Counted from the stretch's first letter, positions 1 through 11,059 are shown. The stretch: 64,000 bases of DNA from Pythium myriotylum (GCA_023091665.1 JALJCQ010000018.1:1-64000); one strand, 5' to 3'. Notes: generated by a model not told the origin, from the sequence alone. Program-made: numbers and translations.

Positions 1-559
1 TGGGGCACCTGTAATGAATGACATTGGCTCGTGTTTTGCCTGAATGAGCGACTCTAAGGCTCAGAGCTTACGTACTGCATGTTTCGTGGGGAACTAAGGA
101 CCTGTGTGTATCTAGGCTTCGACTAACCACGATGAATTTCGTTTTGCATTGTATGTTTCCAAAACTCAGCCTGCTGTATCTGAGGTGTGTAGATAGAAAC
201 CTGTGTCAGTACAGATATTGTTTCTAAAGATTTGTCGGCGAAAACCGCCGACAAATTCGCAATGAATGTACCGCTCGTTTGGAATTGTACCACACTCGCT
301 ATCACACTTTCCGAATTTGTCGACCAAAAGTGCGACAAAACGCGGTGTGAAACGGCTGTGGAACACCGACAAATTCTAGAGAAGAAGGCATTTGTCGTCA
401 AAGCAGCGATTGCATGCATTCGAGCAAAAAATCAAGATAAAACGTGCACTCCTTATCTCAACATTAGGACACATTCACTCTGACGTTCACTCCTGATAGA
501 TTTGCTGTTTTCGGTAGGGATTTCGTAGCTCTCGGCTCACAGCCGCTGAGAGAATCAGT
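1..559. other. Gene-free left edge with a small hairpin
   Basis: No convincing gene is seen; open frames here are short and lack recognisable motifs. A hairpin with 11-base arms and a 5-base loop lies at 230-256, and the motif GACAAATTC recurs several times between 230 and 380, which may mark an old MITE. This is weak evidence. Confidence 0.4.
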
Positions 560-1040
560 TGACGACACACGAACCCAGCGCCCCTCAACACCTCGGCGCT
601 GCGACTGGCGTCTGATCCACGCACGCGATCGCTCATCGGCTTCTGCTTCTTTGTCACAGCGAGCGTCGCTCGAGTCGCGATTCATGGCGACGGGTCACAC
701 TTCTGTCGCGAGCCGTTTTGCGACTGGCCGTCCGATGTCGCTGCTGGATTATCCACGCGCTTCTTTGTGGCGTTATGTGAGCATAGAACTTGTGCATTTG
801 TGCGTTCAACTTGACTGTGCACGCCGATCGACCTCGGGGCCTGTGGCTCGACGTCTAATCGAAGGTCTGAGCACTGTGCGATGCAATGGCATCCCCACTG
901 CTGTTGGTAGTTGCCGGAGCTTCGGTTGTGGTGATGGAACCTCTATTGTCAAAGTCGATCTTTTCGCGGTGTTGTTAGTCTTTGTCAATTTGGCCATCCA
1001 CAACCCCAAGAAAGTCTTTTCGAGCTGTCGCTATTGACAG
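560..1040 (+). repeat. Decayed repeat shared, inverted, with 20770-21261
   Basis: This segment aligns along most of its length with the reverse complement of 20770-21261. Shared stretches include the translated phrases DGTSIV.VD and VFSSCR. The two copies are diverged and carry stops, so this is a relic of a repeated coding sequence, identity unknown. It sits just downstream of the protease pseudogene at 1253-2034, as the other copy sits downstream of the protease gene at 18777-19586, so it may have travelled with the protease duplication. Confidence 0.5.
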
Positions 1041-1252
1041 TCAAAGTGCCGTGGTTGGAAAGAACTCTCTAGTAGGTATGCAGAATATCAACTGGGCTTG
1101 AACGTATACTGAGGGCTTTTGCTCGTGGACTTGATCAATCGATAGAAGACTCAGCGAGCACTGCGAAGTCATAAAACATCTATATTTCAAACGCTACTGG
1201 TATCTACTGAGATGGTCTCTTGTCAGCCTATGTTCCGACAATGGTGTGTGCA
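1041..1252 (-). other. Conserved 3' flank of a trypsin-like gene
   Basis: The sequence downstream of the protease pseudogene resembles the 3' flanks of the paralogues at 4882-5661, 18777-19586 and 32860-33636. The shared block contains CAAACGCTACTGGTATCTAC. It shows that duplication units extend beyond the coding region. No gene is seen in it. Confidence 0.6.
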
Positions 1253-2034
1253 TTACACCCACGTGGCGTTGGGCGAGAGCGACTGGATCCACTCCTTCAC
1301 GTACGACACCTTCGAGTACACACCTGGCTTATCAGTACGGCCGCATCCATCGCCACATGACACAACGCCGATCAGTAGGTCACCCGTCGGGCGCTCGAGG
1401 AAGAGGGGTCCGCCCGAGTCGCCCTGGCACGCATCCTTGTTGGTTGCACCACCGGCGCAAATCATCGTCTCGCTGAGGGGGTACGCTTTGAGGCCCCTGG
1501 TCTTGCAATCAGCAAAAGAAAGCACCGGGACATCAACACGCAGTAGTTCGTTCGACGGGTTTCCTGGGTTGAAGAGGCTTCCTTCACGAGTGTTGCCCCA
1601 ACCGGTGACGGTCGCGATTTCACCCACAAAAGTCTCCGAGTCGGCGCTCAACAACTTGATGGGTGTGATCGTCGACGGCTGGACCAGCTCCAAGATGGCG
1701 TAGTCGTAGGTCGAGGTCGAAGACACGTACTTCGGGTGGATGGTCGTCTTCTTGACGGCAATGCGCTCGCCGTCGGCGCTGCCGCTGGCGAAGTGCGAGC
1801 CAACCGAGACGAACTTGACGCTACCGCAGTGAGCGGCAGTGAGCACGTGCGTGGGCGAGATCAGAGAGCCGCTGCAACCAGTACGACCTGTAAGGGTCGA
1901 ACGGCTTCCGGTCTGGAAGGTCTTGGTGCCGGCCGGACGATCGTGCCACCAAGAATGAGCGGGTTGATATCGACCTGGGCGGTGGCGACAGTGGCGGTGG
2001 CTGCGGCGAGGAGGAGCGTAGCAACGGTCTTCAT
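1253..2034 (-). pseudogene. Trypsin-like secreted serine protease, frameshifted
   Basis: The reading begins at the ATG at 2034 with a signal peptide starting MKTVATLLL and ends NATWV before TAA. Comparison with 18777-19586 shows one C missing in the run encoding IVPAG, near 1930-1937, so the N-terminal third is out of frame with the remainder (open from 1846 down). The downstream part keeps the His of LTAAHC, the Asp of YDYAILEL, the Ser of GDSGGPL and the specificity Asp six residues before Ser. The motif after the first conserved Cys reads CSGSL instead of CGGSL. Apart from the single-base deletion it would be a normal family member of about 259 residues, so a sequencing error is possible. 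Confidence 0.85.
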
Positions 2035-2061
2035 GGTGGCTTGACTTGGTTGCGTGTGGGC

Positions 2062-2079
2062 GAGTTCAAGAATGAGCAG
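2062..2079 (-). promoter_or_regulatory. Oomycete initiator-like element
   Basis: The minus strand reads CTGCTCATTCTTGAACTC about 30 bases before the ATG at 2034. It matches the GCTCATTYYNCAWTTT core promoter of oomycetes except near its 3' end, and occurs at the same spacing before the paralogues. Confidence 0.6.
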
Positions 2080-4569
2080 GCCTGGGTCAGTCGGTCACTC
2101 GCTACAGCTCAGAAGTGAGGTTCTGCTCGTTCTCCCATCAAGCGGGCTGCCACCACGGTTTCCCGAGGGAGACGGCACAGGTCATTTTCAAGTGATCTGT
2201 GCTGTACATTGATTGCACAAGGATGGGGCTCACGTGTCAGGCTCAGATGGCCTCGTGAACAAGCGAAAAGCTGTCCCACAGCAGCTTTAATCAGTTTGAT
2301 TCAAGATTTGGTGCAGTTTGTTCGCAATCTAAGCCGGAACTCTGATTTATCGAAGAAACAGGTCAAATAGAATCTCAGAGTTTTTGCAAGAAATACACAG
2401 CTAATGGTTTAGGAGTTCTATTGGCTTCTGATTCATTCGGAGCAACAAAATGGGACAGGATTCTCACAGGTTTGGCAATACTGACTCCACACATTTCTGC
2501 GCGATCATGCCCCCCAAGTATATCGACTATGAAATATCCCCTTTTTAAAAGCCGTCTTCTTCAGAGAGCTGGCTCCAGGTGCATCCACTGGGAACGTGTG
2601 TCAGTACATCCCACCCATCTCCATATCATCTCCCTGCGGGAAAGAAATATAGCTTATAACAGGTTCATAGAGAGTTGACACCGGCTTTGAGTGCGTATCC
2701 ACCTGATCCACTTGCAAGGCTCTGATCGGCAAGCGTGGTCATCACGACCGAATTTGGGATGCGATCGGGACAAATCACGACAAATCAGACCATCTTCTCT
2801 TCGAGTTGATCACATTACATTTGTGTGTGAAGACGCAGATCCAATGGAAGGCCGACTAAAACGTGGTGTCTATCTTGACCATTGGTTTTGGGTGTCGATA
2901 GAGACCGTCTTGTTGAGTCCTATGCGTCGAAATCGTTCCATTCGAACAAATGCTGGGTGGTGGACAACAAGAGGACCGCTACGGTTGCCTTCCTATACCC
3001 TCTTCCTTCTCTCTCTTCGTCGAAGGCAACTTGAACAGTCACACTCGGGTATTTCGGATATGATAATCCTTACAGGAGGACCTCTTTGGCACGACGCCAC
3101 TGAAGCTTCTATTGCTGACTGCTCAGAGTGCAGCAACACAAAGACATCACCTCACTGGGTCTGTAGTATCTGGTAAGCTCGGCGACTGGTCTCTTGTGGC
3201 ACAGAGCGTACCGTGAAAACCTGACGGTCCCTGTGGCAAGCGGATGCTGCGAACTCAATAAGGCCCAGTTTGACTGTTAGGGGATGTGTTTGGTGAGTTC
3301 TGTCTCAAATACACTATAACCGTTAGTGGTTATGCATGACCAAGTTCCTCTAGTTTAATTAAATCATTGACAGCCATCGATTTCTGCTTGTTGCACTGAC
3401 GTTTTCTTGTGTTTCGAATCTCAACCTCACCTGCTCATGCAATATCCAGCGAAGAAGTGCAAAGGGTAACACTTCGAAGCTCAGCTGACAAGAAAAAAGG
3501 GTCTGTGCATCCAGGAATCTGATAATACTCAAGGCAGACTAATGATCACGCCCAGCACCTGCACGATGAGCTCAGCAACGCTTAATCGATTGATCAAACA
3601 ACGGCTCTCGGCGTAGTTTTCTCGAAGCCAGTTTGATGGGGCTAGCGTTGAGGACATCCCATTCCCAGTGTCTTGTGGCTCAGTCGAGAAGACAACTAAT
3701 GCTGGACCGAGGTGCTGTTCTGTTCGTTCATGGCGAGATTCAGTGCTGCGTCTGTTACTCGGCTGACGAGGCGTGGGTGATATTCGCAGTCAAAACTGCT
3801 CAACGAATGTTGTAGACATCGTGTTTTGGTGTATTCAGCGCTGAAGTGTCGATTTTGATGGAGCGCGGTCGGTGCATTATAGGGTCATCGTTTTTACCTG
3901 CACACCACCCCAGAAACCTTCATCAGTTGACGGCTAAGAGACTCAGAAACCAGCGACGTGGCGAGGCCTTCTCACTGCAACTTGGCACGGCAAACGTCGC
4001 GCAAGTCCTGGGGATGCGAGGTTCGGCGACTGGGGTACGCTACCCGTCGGGAGCGTTTGGTCGTAGGATATCTCTATTGACCGAGCCACACGCGTCTCTC
4101 TGGTAATGCACGAGCAGCCGGCTTGTGCGTCGTGTGTTCGACAGGTCTGTGCATGCTGAGCGAGGTTCCTGCTTGGATTTTGACTTTGAAGGCGGGGTCA
4201 ATTGGATCGCACTGCTATGAATCCTACACCCGGGTCTGACGACCCTGTTTCCTACCGCTGAGAGTCGCGGAGTAGATATCTCGACTGGCATTCTTGGAAA
4301 TCGGTCGTAAGCAACCAGCACAGTTGCTCGTGACGAGGCCACCGCTAAAGTTACTGCATGGACCTCGATATCAATTCCAAAGTCGAAGCGTTGTGTCAGA
4401 TCTAATCCCATCTTTACTGCTTTTGCTGGCTGTAGAATCGCTGATGTTGGAAACGCCGGGGCGTCAGCGGATGGTGCTGGGGGCGGTTGTGTGTCTGATC
4501 AAGCTCTAGCGCGAGGACGTCGTTGCGAAGTACTAATATGCAGAACATCAACGGTTCTTGGCCGTACCG
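2080..4569. other. Gene-free duplicated upstream sequence
   Basis: No gene is supported. Blocks recur upstream of other protease genes: 2730-2880 matches inverted sequence at 18290-18420, 3181-3250 matches 6225-6290 and 34471-34530, 3451-3640 matches 8584-8780, and 3655-3750 resembles 34741-34830. The stretch is therefore the duplicated 5' neighbourhood of the protease family mixed with repeats. Confidence 0.5.
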
Positions 4570-4570
4570 A

Positions 4571-4650
4571 GTTGATGATGATAATGATAAAGTCTATTGA
4601 GTTCAACTAGTGAATCCTAATAGATTCGCTGGGTTTCGACTATTGTGTTC
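4571..4650 (-). repeat. LINE 3' tail fragment
   Basis: A TGATGATGATAATGATAAAG tract followed by a TCTATTGAGTTCAACTAGTG-type sequence matches the 3' ends of the LINEs near 6485 and 51330 and copies near 23950 and 32390. It lies in the 3' flank of the protease gene at 4882-5661. Confidence 0.5.
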
Positions 4651-4881
4651 GACTTTTTTGTTTCGAGGAGGTCGATAATCCTGTAGTCGGCGAATGGTAA
4701 GTGCACTGTCACCAACGACTTCGAGCCGCGTCGTACCGAGTATACTCGGGTGTGTGTGCAATTATCGATCAAACGGCGCAAAACTCAAGTGCGAATTCAG
4801 AAAACACCTATATTTTCAAACGCTACTGGTATCTACTGAGATGGTGTCTTGTCAGCCTTTGGTCCGACGATGACGTGTGCA

Positions 4882-5661
4882 TTACACCCACGTAGAGTTC
4901 GGTACGACCGACTGGATCCACTCCTTCACGTACGACACCTTCGAGTACACACCTGGCTTGTCAGTGCGGCCACAACCATTGCCCCACGACACGACACCGA
5001 TCAGCACGTCGCCCGTCGGGCGCTCGAGAAAGAGCGGTCCGCCCGAGTCGCCTTGGCACGCATCCCTGTTGGTGGCGCCACCAGCACATACCATCGTCTC
5101 AGTGAGTGGGTATCCTGTGAGTCCCTTAGTCTTGCATTCAGCTATTGAAAGCACGGGCACGTCGACACGCAGCAATTCGTTGGATGGGTAGCCGTTCTGC
5201 CACCAGTAAATTGTCTCGCGAGTGTTGCCCCAACCGGTGACGGTGGCGATCTCACCCACAAAGGTCTCAGGATCGGCGCTCAGCAACTTGATGGGAGTGA
5301 TCGTCGACGGCTGATCCAGCTCCAAGATGGAGTAGTCGTAGGTTGAGGTTGAGGCCACGTAGTTGGGGTGAAAGACTTGCGTCTTGACTGCAAAGCGCTC
5401 GCCGTCAGCGCTGCCGCTGGCGAAGTGCGAGCTAACCGAGACGAACTTGACGCTACCGCAGTGAGCGGCAGTGAGCACGTGCGAGGGCGAGATCAGAGAG
5501 CCGCCACAGCCCGTGGTTCCCGTGAGGGTGGATCGACTTCCGGTTTGGAAAGTCTTTGTACCGGCTGGGACGATTGTGACACCAAGAATGAGCGGCTTGA
5601 TATCGATCTGGGCGGTTGCAACAGCGGTGGTGGCGAGGAGGAGCACAGCGACGGTCTTCAT
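4882..5661 (-). CDS. Secreted trypsin-like serine protease (S1 family)
   Basis: The 259-residue intronless protein starts at an ATG with a typical signal peptide (residues 1-18, MKTVAVLLLATTAVATAQ). The mature fold begins near ILGVT (residues 25-29), where most paralogues have ILGG. The catalytic triad is His67 (LTAAHC), Asp109 (YDYSILEL) and Ser206 (GDSGGPL). Asp200, six residues before Ser, corresponds to the trypsin specificity residue, so cleavage after Arg or Lys is expected. SWGNGCG (225-231) and KPGVYSKV form the rest of the S1 pocket. The residue before the presumed activation site is Leu, not Arg or Lys. It is probably secreted and acts at the host interface; whether it is active is inferred from the triad only. 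It carries a small insertion (IYWWQNGY) after WGNTRET. Confidence 0.93.
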   Translation of the reverse strand: MKTVAVLLLATTAVATAQIDIKPLILGVTIVPAGTKTFQTGSRSTLTGTTGCGGSLISPSHVLTAAHCGSVKFVSVSSHFASGSADGERFAVKTQVFHPNYVASTSTYDYSILELDQPSTITPIKLLSADPETFVGEIATVTGWGNTRETIYWWQNGYPSNELLRVDVPVLSIAECKTKGLTGYPLTETMVCAGGATNRDACQGDSGGPLFLERPTGDVLIGVVSWGNGCGRTDKPGVYSKVSYVKEWIQSVVPNSTWV

Positions 5662-5688
5662 GATGGCTTGACTTGGTTGCTTGTGGGT

Positions 5689-5706
5689 GAGTTCAAGAAT
5701 GAGCAG
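5689..5706 (-). promoter_or_regulatory. Oomycete initiator-like element
   Basis: The minus strand reads CTGCTCATTCTTGAACTC about 30 bases before the ATG at 5661, matching the elements before the paralogues at 2034 and 18777. Confidence 0.6.
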
Positions 5707-6484
5707 ACTTGGGTCAGTCGGTCACTCGCTACAGCTCAGAAGTGAGGTTTGCCTCGCTCTCCCACGAAGCGGGATGACACAACGTTCTTCCGAGGGAGAT
5801 GATACAGGTCACTCCGATCCAATGATTTGGAAGGGACCATGAGCTATCAGACGAGAGCTGTCGAACTGAGATCATGTACAGTAAGTACACCTTACGTGAA
5901 CAAGTGAAGAGCTGCCACGGTTGGCTCAACAACAGTTCCAACCATTTCGATTCCAAGTGTTCGAATCCATCTGACTGAAGACTGCCCACTGTCGTTTGGA
6001 GTCATGTGTAACTACAGGCGATCGAAAGGTCCTGTGGGGATCGGAATGAGAACCCCTCTCTATCCATCGTCAGCAGGATGAACAGCCACGCACGAGTGGG
6101 TTGGATCTGATAACTCTCACAGAAAGACCCCTTCGGCACGCGCTCCACCGATGTGTGTATTGCTGACTGCACACAACAAAGACAGCACATCAGTCTGAAC
6201 CTGTCGCATTTGGTCGATTGGTGACTGTTCTCTTGTCGCATAGGGAGTACATTACACGAAAAGCTGACAGATACTGTGGCAAAGAGCTGCTGCGAAATCA
6301 TGATGGCCTAGTTCGGTTGATATGATATGTGCTGTGATCTCTACAGTATCCACATTATTTTGCAGTGTTTCTCTTATTTTTTTTGTGCGAGAACGAGACC
6401 GGTTTCTTCCATTTCCTTTCCGTTTGCGCTCGTATCGAATCTCTCACCTCACCTCACACCACCTAAGCCCACCCACACCTCGTG
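5707..6484. other. Duplicated upstream flank, no gene
   Basis: This sequence continues the upstream homology with the flanks of the paralogues at 1253-2034, 18777-19586 and 32860-33636; for example 6225-6290 resembles 34471-34530. No coding frame is supported. Confidence 0.5.
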
Positions 6485-6549
6485 ATGATGATGAAAGTTG
6501 GAGTCTATTGCGTTACGTCTGTGCGAACAGCTATAGCTAGGAATATGCA

Positions 6550-6580
<31 letters not shown>
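6550..6580. repeat. 31-base poly-G run in the LINE 3' UTR
   Basis: An uninterrupted run of 31 Gs is followed by the small palindrome GCGCCTAAGGCGC. The equivalent 3' UTR of the LINE at 51330-54230 has no such run. It may be a genuine homopolymer or an assembly artefact. Confidence 0.8.
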
Positions 6581-6583
<3 letters not shown>

Positions 6584-6584
<1 letters not shown>

Positions 6585-7150
6585 TAAGGCGCGGGGGCCA
6601 TATTTGCAGTGGAGGCCCTCCACTGGAGATAGTCACCAAGAATTAGTGGTGTAAGTCCGTTCCAGTCGGGATGGTCGGACGGGTGAAATGCCTGGAGGCT
6701 GCACTTGGGGTCTATCGCAACATTGGCTGCAAAGTCGGTCATCTTATTGTATGCACGAAGGTGGTGACGCCACTCGTGCACTTGGAGAAGGTCGGCGGCA
6801 AGCCGAGATAGGGAGTAGAGCTGTCGAAGACGCTCCGTTTTGGAGGGGCGGTACTGGGACACCTGACGAAGGATAAGTTGGCTGTCTCCAATGACCGTAA
6901 GAGGTCGCCATCGGTGTTGTTTCGCAGCTGTGAGTCCAATATGGAGGCCGGTGTACTCGGCAAGGTTGTTGGTGGTAGTCGGCGATGCCAGACTGGTCGC
7001 AGCGCTCCAAACCAGTGTGGGACTGATGCTATCTTCGTCGACACGTAGGATGACGGATCCGGCGCCAGCAGGCCCGGGATTACCCCGTGGCCCTACATCG
7101 AAGAACAGGAGGAAGTTCGGCCGCGTTGGCGGGATGTTTGGTGGAGGCGC
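6584..7150 (-). pseudogene. LINE RNase H domain
   Basis: One open minus-strand frame contains the type-I RNase H signature: FFDVGPRGNPGP (first Asp kept, usual DGG changed to DVG), NNLAEYTGL (Glu) and VIGDSQLIL (Asp), then a C-terminal segment with NKMTDFAAN. It ends at 6584. It is out of frame with the upstream zinc-knuckle segment. The copy at 63618-64000 is very similar and keeps FDGGSRGNPGP. Confidence 0.8.
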
Positions 7151-7167
7151 ATACTCAGAGTGGTAGC

Positions 7168-8604
7168 CTAATCAATTTCCTCTTCTCCGTGAGGAAGGAG
7201 TTGGCTCGCGATCGGTGGCGTGATATCAAGCGTCATCGAGAAGAAGGCAAACTTGAAGGCTTCGTTGACTGTGCTGGTTTTGTGCCGCCACGAGCCGATC
7301 GACGCCCATTTAGATCGAAGGAGTTCCCAGATGAGCTGAGCGCTTGGGCACGTCCAAAAGATATGGAACACGTGCCCACCTTCGGACCCGAGCGCCGGGC
7401 AATGTGGGCACCCATAGCGATTAGAAGAGAGATCCCAGCCGGAGAGTCGTTGTCCTTTGATTCGCATGGCCAGGAGTCGCTGCTGGCTGGTGGTAGCCGG
7501 CATACTAGCAATCTGCTTCCAGGACACCGCTGCGAGAGCGGATCCGATGGTGGGGTCCCGCGTGGTTGCGGCATCTGCTCTGGCACGTATCTCCGCCTGC
7601 GCCGTGGCCATCGTGGCTGGTACGGACCCCCTGAAGGTAGTTGCAGACTGGCTCCATATCTGTACGCAAGGTACGAGCGTAGGATGAGGCTCGAAACGAA
7701 CGATCCCGTGCCCTGCGCTCTTTGCTACCGTCGCTGCCGCTCGCATCGATGTCACAGGTCCAAGATCTTCTTCCGCTGATGAGGAGAAAACTCGGACAAG
7801 ATGCACCTGGTCGTCGACGATTTGGAGTTTCCACACGTCTTCGGACGAAGGATGAGGGCAAAGCACGTCCAAAGGGTCGTGGCGAAGCCGTACATCCGGG
7901 TAGTTGTAGACGATTACGTCGCATAGGATGCGAAAGCTGCGAGCAGCACGTGGGGACAGCGGGTATCGTCGAGTTTTGCAACGGAAACCCAGGCAATCAG
8001 AGGAGAAGCGTTCGATCTCCACGACGTCTCCAAGAGTGGCTCCTGAGCTGAATAGATCTGGTACGTCGTTCCATGTAAGACGACGCAATGGCGTTGTTCG
8101 AACGATATCTGCTCCAAGAATCGGCGACGCAAGGAGCGCTGCGAGGGAGAATCTGCCAAGTGTCTCTCTTTGATATGCTGCGAGTGCGTCAAGTCCTTCG
8201 CGTTTGGACGAGAAGTCGCAGACGAGTTGGGTCCCGATCCACCTCCGCTCCGCTAGGAGCCCCTTTCCACATCCCTCGAGCAGGGGGCTCAGGAGGCGTA
8301 GTTCGCCGTCCTGGCGTGGTTGAGTTGTGGTATTCCGAAGGCTCCGTAGTCCTGTGAGGGGGAGAGAGGAGCCGACTTTTTGCTTGGTTATTGGGAGTCT
8401 GCCAGCTCCGACCCAGGCCCCGCTCCGTACTCCTGCCGAGTGGAGCAAAATTTGCCCCATTGCTGCTGAAACTGGGTTGTCGGTGGTGTACCACCTCTGG
8501 ACCGCGTGCACGGAGACTCGCTGGAGCAGGAGGCGAAAGTCGGGCAGTCCGATGCCGCCTTCGTTACACCTCGTGCATCCAGCGCAGAAGTGCGAAGGGT
8601 GCAT
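7168..8604 (-). pseudogene. LINE polyprotein C-terminal region with zf-RVT
   Basis: A 478-codon frame lacks the RT catalytic motifs but matches the region after the RT palm of the LINE at 51330-54230 (shared phrases QRWY, LLYYRIKGHRLSGWD versus LLAMRIKGQRLSGWD). The zinc knuckle reads CPHCPALGSEGGHVFHIFWTC in outline, with Cys, Cys, His and Cys at its ends. It stops at 7168 before the RNase H, which lies in another frame. Confidence 0.8.
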
Positions 8605-8614
8605 TCGAAACTTT

Positions 8615-8647
8615 CACTGACAAGTTCAAATTTTGAACTTGTCAGTG
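8615..8647. repeat. Perfect 16-1-16 palindrome
   Basis: Sixteen bases at 8615-8630 are the exact reverse complement of 8632-8647, with one central T at 8631. The surrounding repeat is homologous to 3451-3640, and that copy has no palindrome here, so the palindrome arose after the two copies separated. Confidence 0.9.
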
Positions 8648-8941
8648 CATCCAGGAATCTGATAATGCTCAAAAGAGACTCATGATCACGCACAGCACCT
8701 CCAGTACGAACGACCTCGTACTGCTGCACGATGATGGGGATCAGCTTCGCGTCAATCCATTCATCAACCAGCGTCTCTTGGTGAGCTTGTTTCGAAGCTT
8801 TTGGAAGGAGCCCACCACGACCACGGGGGGGGGGGTTCGTCTTCGTCGTCAGGGATGACCACCCCGTCGTATAACATCCTGTCGAGCACCATAACTCCGG
8901 TGTTCTCCTTGATTCGCTTGCGTTATCTAGGGATGAACACC

Positions 8942-9739
8942 TTATAGCTGCGTATAGCCTCCGAGAAGCCCACGAATGCGCCGAGTTCGCCACGTCCGTC
9001 GAATCGGAGCCGCTTCCTTCTTACTGGTTCTGGAATGCGCATTACAACCGACTGACCGAAGACTGGAGTCTGGCGCAGGTTCGGTCGTGTGCCGTGTATC
9101 TTCACGTGCGGTGTGGCCGTTTCGCCTTTCCTTGGCACGCGATTTCTGATGTAAGCGGCGTGGGTTAACGCGTCTTCCCACATGTAGTGTGGGAGACGAC
9201 TCTCGATCAACATCGCGTAGGGCATTTCGCCTATTTTTAATCGTACGTTCCGCGACGTCATTTTGGCTACTGCGATACCTCACCGAGTGCTGGTGGCGTA
9301 GGCCTTGTTCGGCCACGAGTTCACGAAAGTTCTCTGTCTTGAATTCCCCTCCACCGTCGGTTCTGATCGTCTTCAGGTCGGTTACATGTACGCTGGGTTG
9401 CCTCGCAATACACTGGAGGAACTCGCGGATTCGTTTGTCGGTCTTGTTCTTCGACCGTAACCCGTATACTTTGACGTAGTTTCGCCACACCATCACCGCG
9501 AAGTATGTCGATCCATGATATGATTTGAGAATTGGCCCAGCTAAGTCATACACCCGATCAGCCGCTGACTGGTTACTTGATCGTTCGCTTGGAGCAGGCG
9601 CCTCGGTGGCCTTGACTTTGGCACATGCCACGCACGTCGGTGGCTTTGGTCCACGTCGGATGTGGATACTATCAACGGCGACGCCTGATGCGAGTCGCCG
9701 ACACGCACCGTAGTTGAGGTGTTCCAGGCGGCGAAGCAC
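8942..9739 (-). pseudogene. Copia integrase, frameshifted
   Basis: The frame starts with a GAG-pre-integrase motif (LEHLNYGACRRLASG), continues with a Cys pair in CVACAKVKA and the integrase core motif IRTDGGGEF. A frameshift around 9260 moves the remainder (IGEMPYAMLIES, AAYIRNRVPRKGETATP) into another frame running to 8923. Catalytic Asp and downstream Glu positions can be partly recognised, but the protein cannot be made intact. Confidence 0.75.
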
Positions 9740-10152
9740 ATTTCCAGCGTTTCGGGTCGCGTAGTAGGCTTCTTGCGCAGCTCGGCCGTCACCACTGCTG
9801 CACCTTCCGACGGATGCTCTATCTTCATTGTCTTGGTGGTCACCACATACACACCGTCCACCGGTTGTGCTTGGAGGACTACTCCTCGTGTTCTACCCTT
9901 CGTCAATCGCCACCCACTGGGGGCAAAAGTCACGTTGTGCCCTGCCTTTACTAGGCGGAACACTGACAGCAGCGTCAACGAAAGACCAGGCACGTGGTAA
10001 ACGTTTGGGATGATCACCTCGTGCTCTCGGACTCGGTTCTTGTCCTTCACGAGCGTGGACAAGTGCAGGGTACCTACTTCGGCGATCATGATCGTCCGTC
10101 CATCCGCGACCTGGAAGCGCTTGTCTGACACCCACTCTGGCTTCACGAACAT
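9541..10152 (-). pseudogene. Copia protease/pre-integrase region
   Basis: The translation contains QVADGRTIMIAEVGTLHLS and VYHVPGLSLTLLSVFRLVKAG, which are characteristic of the copia region between protease and integrase. It overlaps the frame of the integrase segment near 9739 because of a frameshift. Confidence 0.7.
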
Positions 10153-10356
10153 CGTGTGTCTGGACTCTCTTTTTGGCTGACTTCCTCTTGCGCTCCGTCA
10201 GAATTGCCAAGGCTACCCCTTTTGCTTGCTGTGGCTTGCCGTCCTTACCTTTCACTTTCTTGTGAGCCGCGGGTTTTGCTGCCTTTGGCTTGGACACGAC
10301 TCCACCAAATCTCGCATGGCTTCGCGCGCTGAAGTTCCCAGCCTCAGAGCGCGTGT

Positions 10357-11020
10357 TCATTCCACGTCCAGCTGGCTTGACAGTGAGGAGCTGGCCATAC
10401 GAAAAAATGCTGCAAATGCCGCGCCTGCGTTAGTCTCTGCTTCAATGCCATCTGGCAAGGCATTGGCCATGTTCTCTAACCGTTGGGCGTAGGCTTTGTA
10501 TGACTCGTTCGACTTGCGTGTCGCCTGCCTGATGAGGTCTCGCACTGCATCTTCACCGATCTTTGTCGTGTACTTCTCTCGCAGCAGGGCTGTCGCGGTC
10601 TTCACCGTGAGCGTTCGGGTCTTTGCCCATAAGCGAATGAACCAAGCGGCAGGCTCCTCGGCAAGGAAATTCTGGACAATGCTCAGCTTAGCGTATTCGT
10701 GCCATTGGAAGGCGCGACGGTGATGGCTGCTGACCGGTGGCTGCTGCTGCTGTTCGACGACGCTCGGGAGTTGTTCGTCAGAACATATCATGTTGGCATC
10801 GCGCATGTGCTCAAACTGGCCGCTGGAAGTCAGCCATCCAGGTCTGAAATTCGACTTCTTGAGGTCGATTGTCACGATTACGAAAGCTCTGCTGACTATC
10901 ACGAGCTCGATAGTGGTGCTGGTACGATCGTAGCACCGGTTCGGGCGCTGGGTATGCAACCAACTGAAGATCCCCCGACATTTCATCGCTTCGTTGGTGC
11001 GCTTGATGCCGTTGAGCACG
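10357..11020 (-). pseudogene. Retrotransposon Gag-like region
   Basis: The frame encodes a Gag-like core (AKLSIVQNFLAEEPAAWF, then a stretch with YKAYAQRLENMANALPDG). A Gln-rich stretch precedes it. The frame breaks before 10357, and the Lys-rich segment KPKAAKPAAHKK continues in another frame at 9893-10360. It belongs to the copia-type element immediately downstream. Confidence 0.6.
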
Positions 11021-11059
11021 TAACCGAGTACGATCCAGTAACTTTCTTGACTTGCCGAG

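Larger units (their letters stand above)
6485..8604 (-). mobile_element. 5'-truncated LINE (non-LTR retrotransposon)
   Basis: The minus strand carries the C-terminal half of a LINE polyprotein followed by a 3' tail ending in a TGATGATGATGAAAG microsatellite at 6485. The order is connection region, zf-RVT zinc knuckle, then RNase H. The RT palm is absent, so the copy is 5' truncated near 8604. Compared with the LINE at 51330-54230, a stretch of roughly 100 codons between the zinc knuckle and RNase H is missing. It is not mobile as seen. Confidence 0.85.
8838..11055 (-). mobile_element. Decayed copia-type LTR retrotransposon (no RT)
   Basis: The minus strand reads in order Gag, protease-region and GAG-pre-integrase, then integrase. 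The frames are broken several times. The element stops soon after the integrase C-terminus (GAFVGFSEAIRSYKVF) at a run of 11 Gs near 8826, so RT and RNase H are lost. No LTRs were found. It abuts MULE sequence upstream near 11060. Confidence 0.8.

Noticed and set aside
230..256. Hairpin at the left edge as a terminator or attachment site
   Set aside because: It is short, no gene ends next to it, and similar small hairpins occur by chance in repeat-rich DNA.
7087..7779. Plus-strand frame of 230 codons
   Set aside because: It is antisense to the LINE polyprotein and has no motif.
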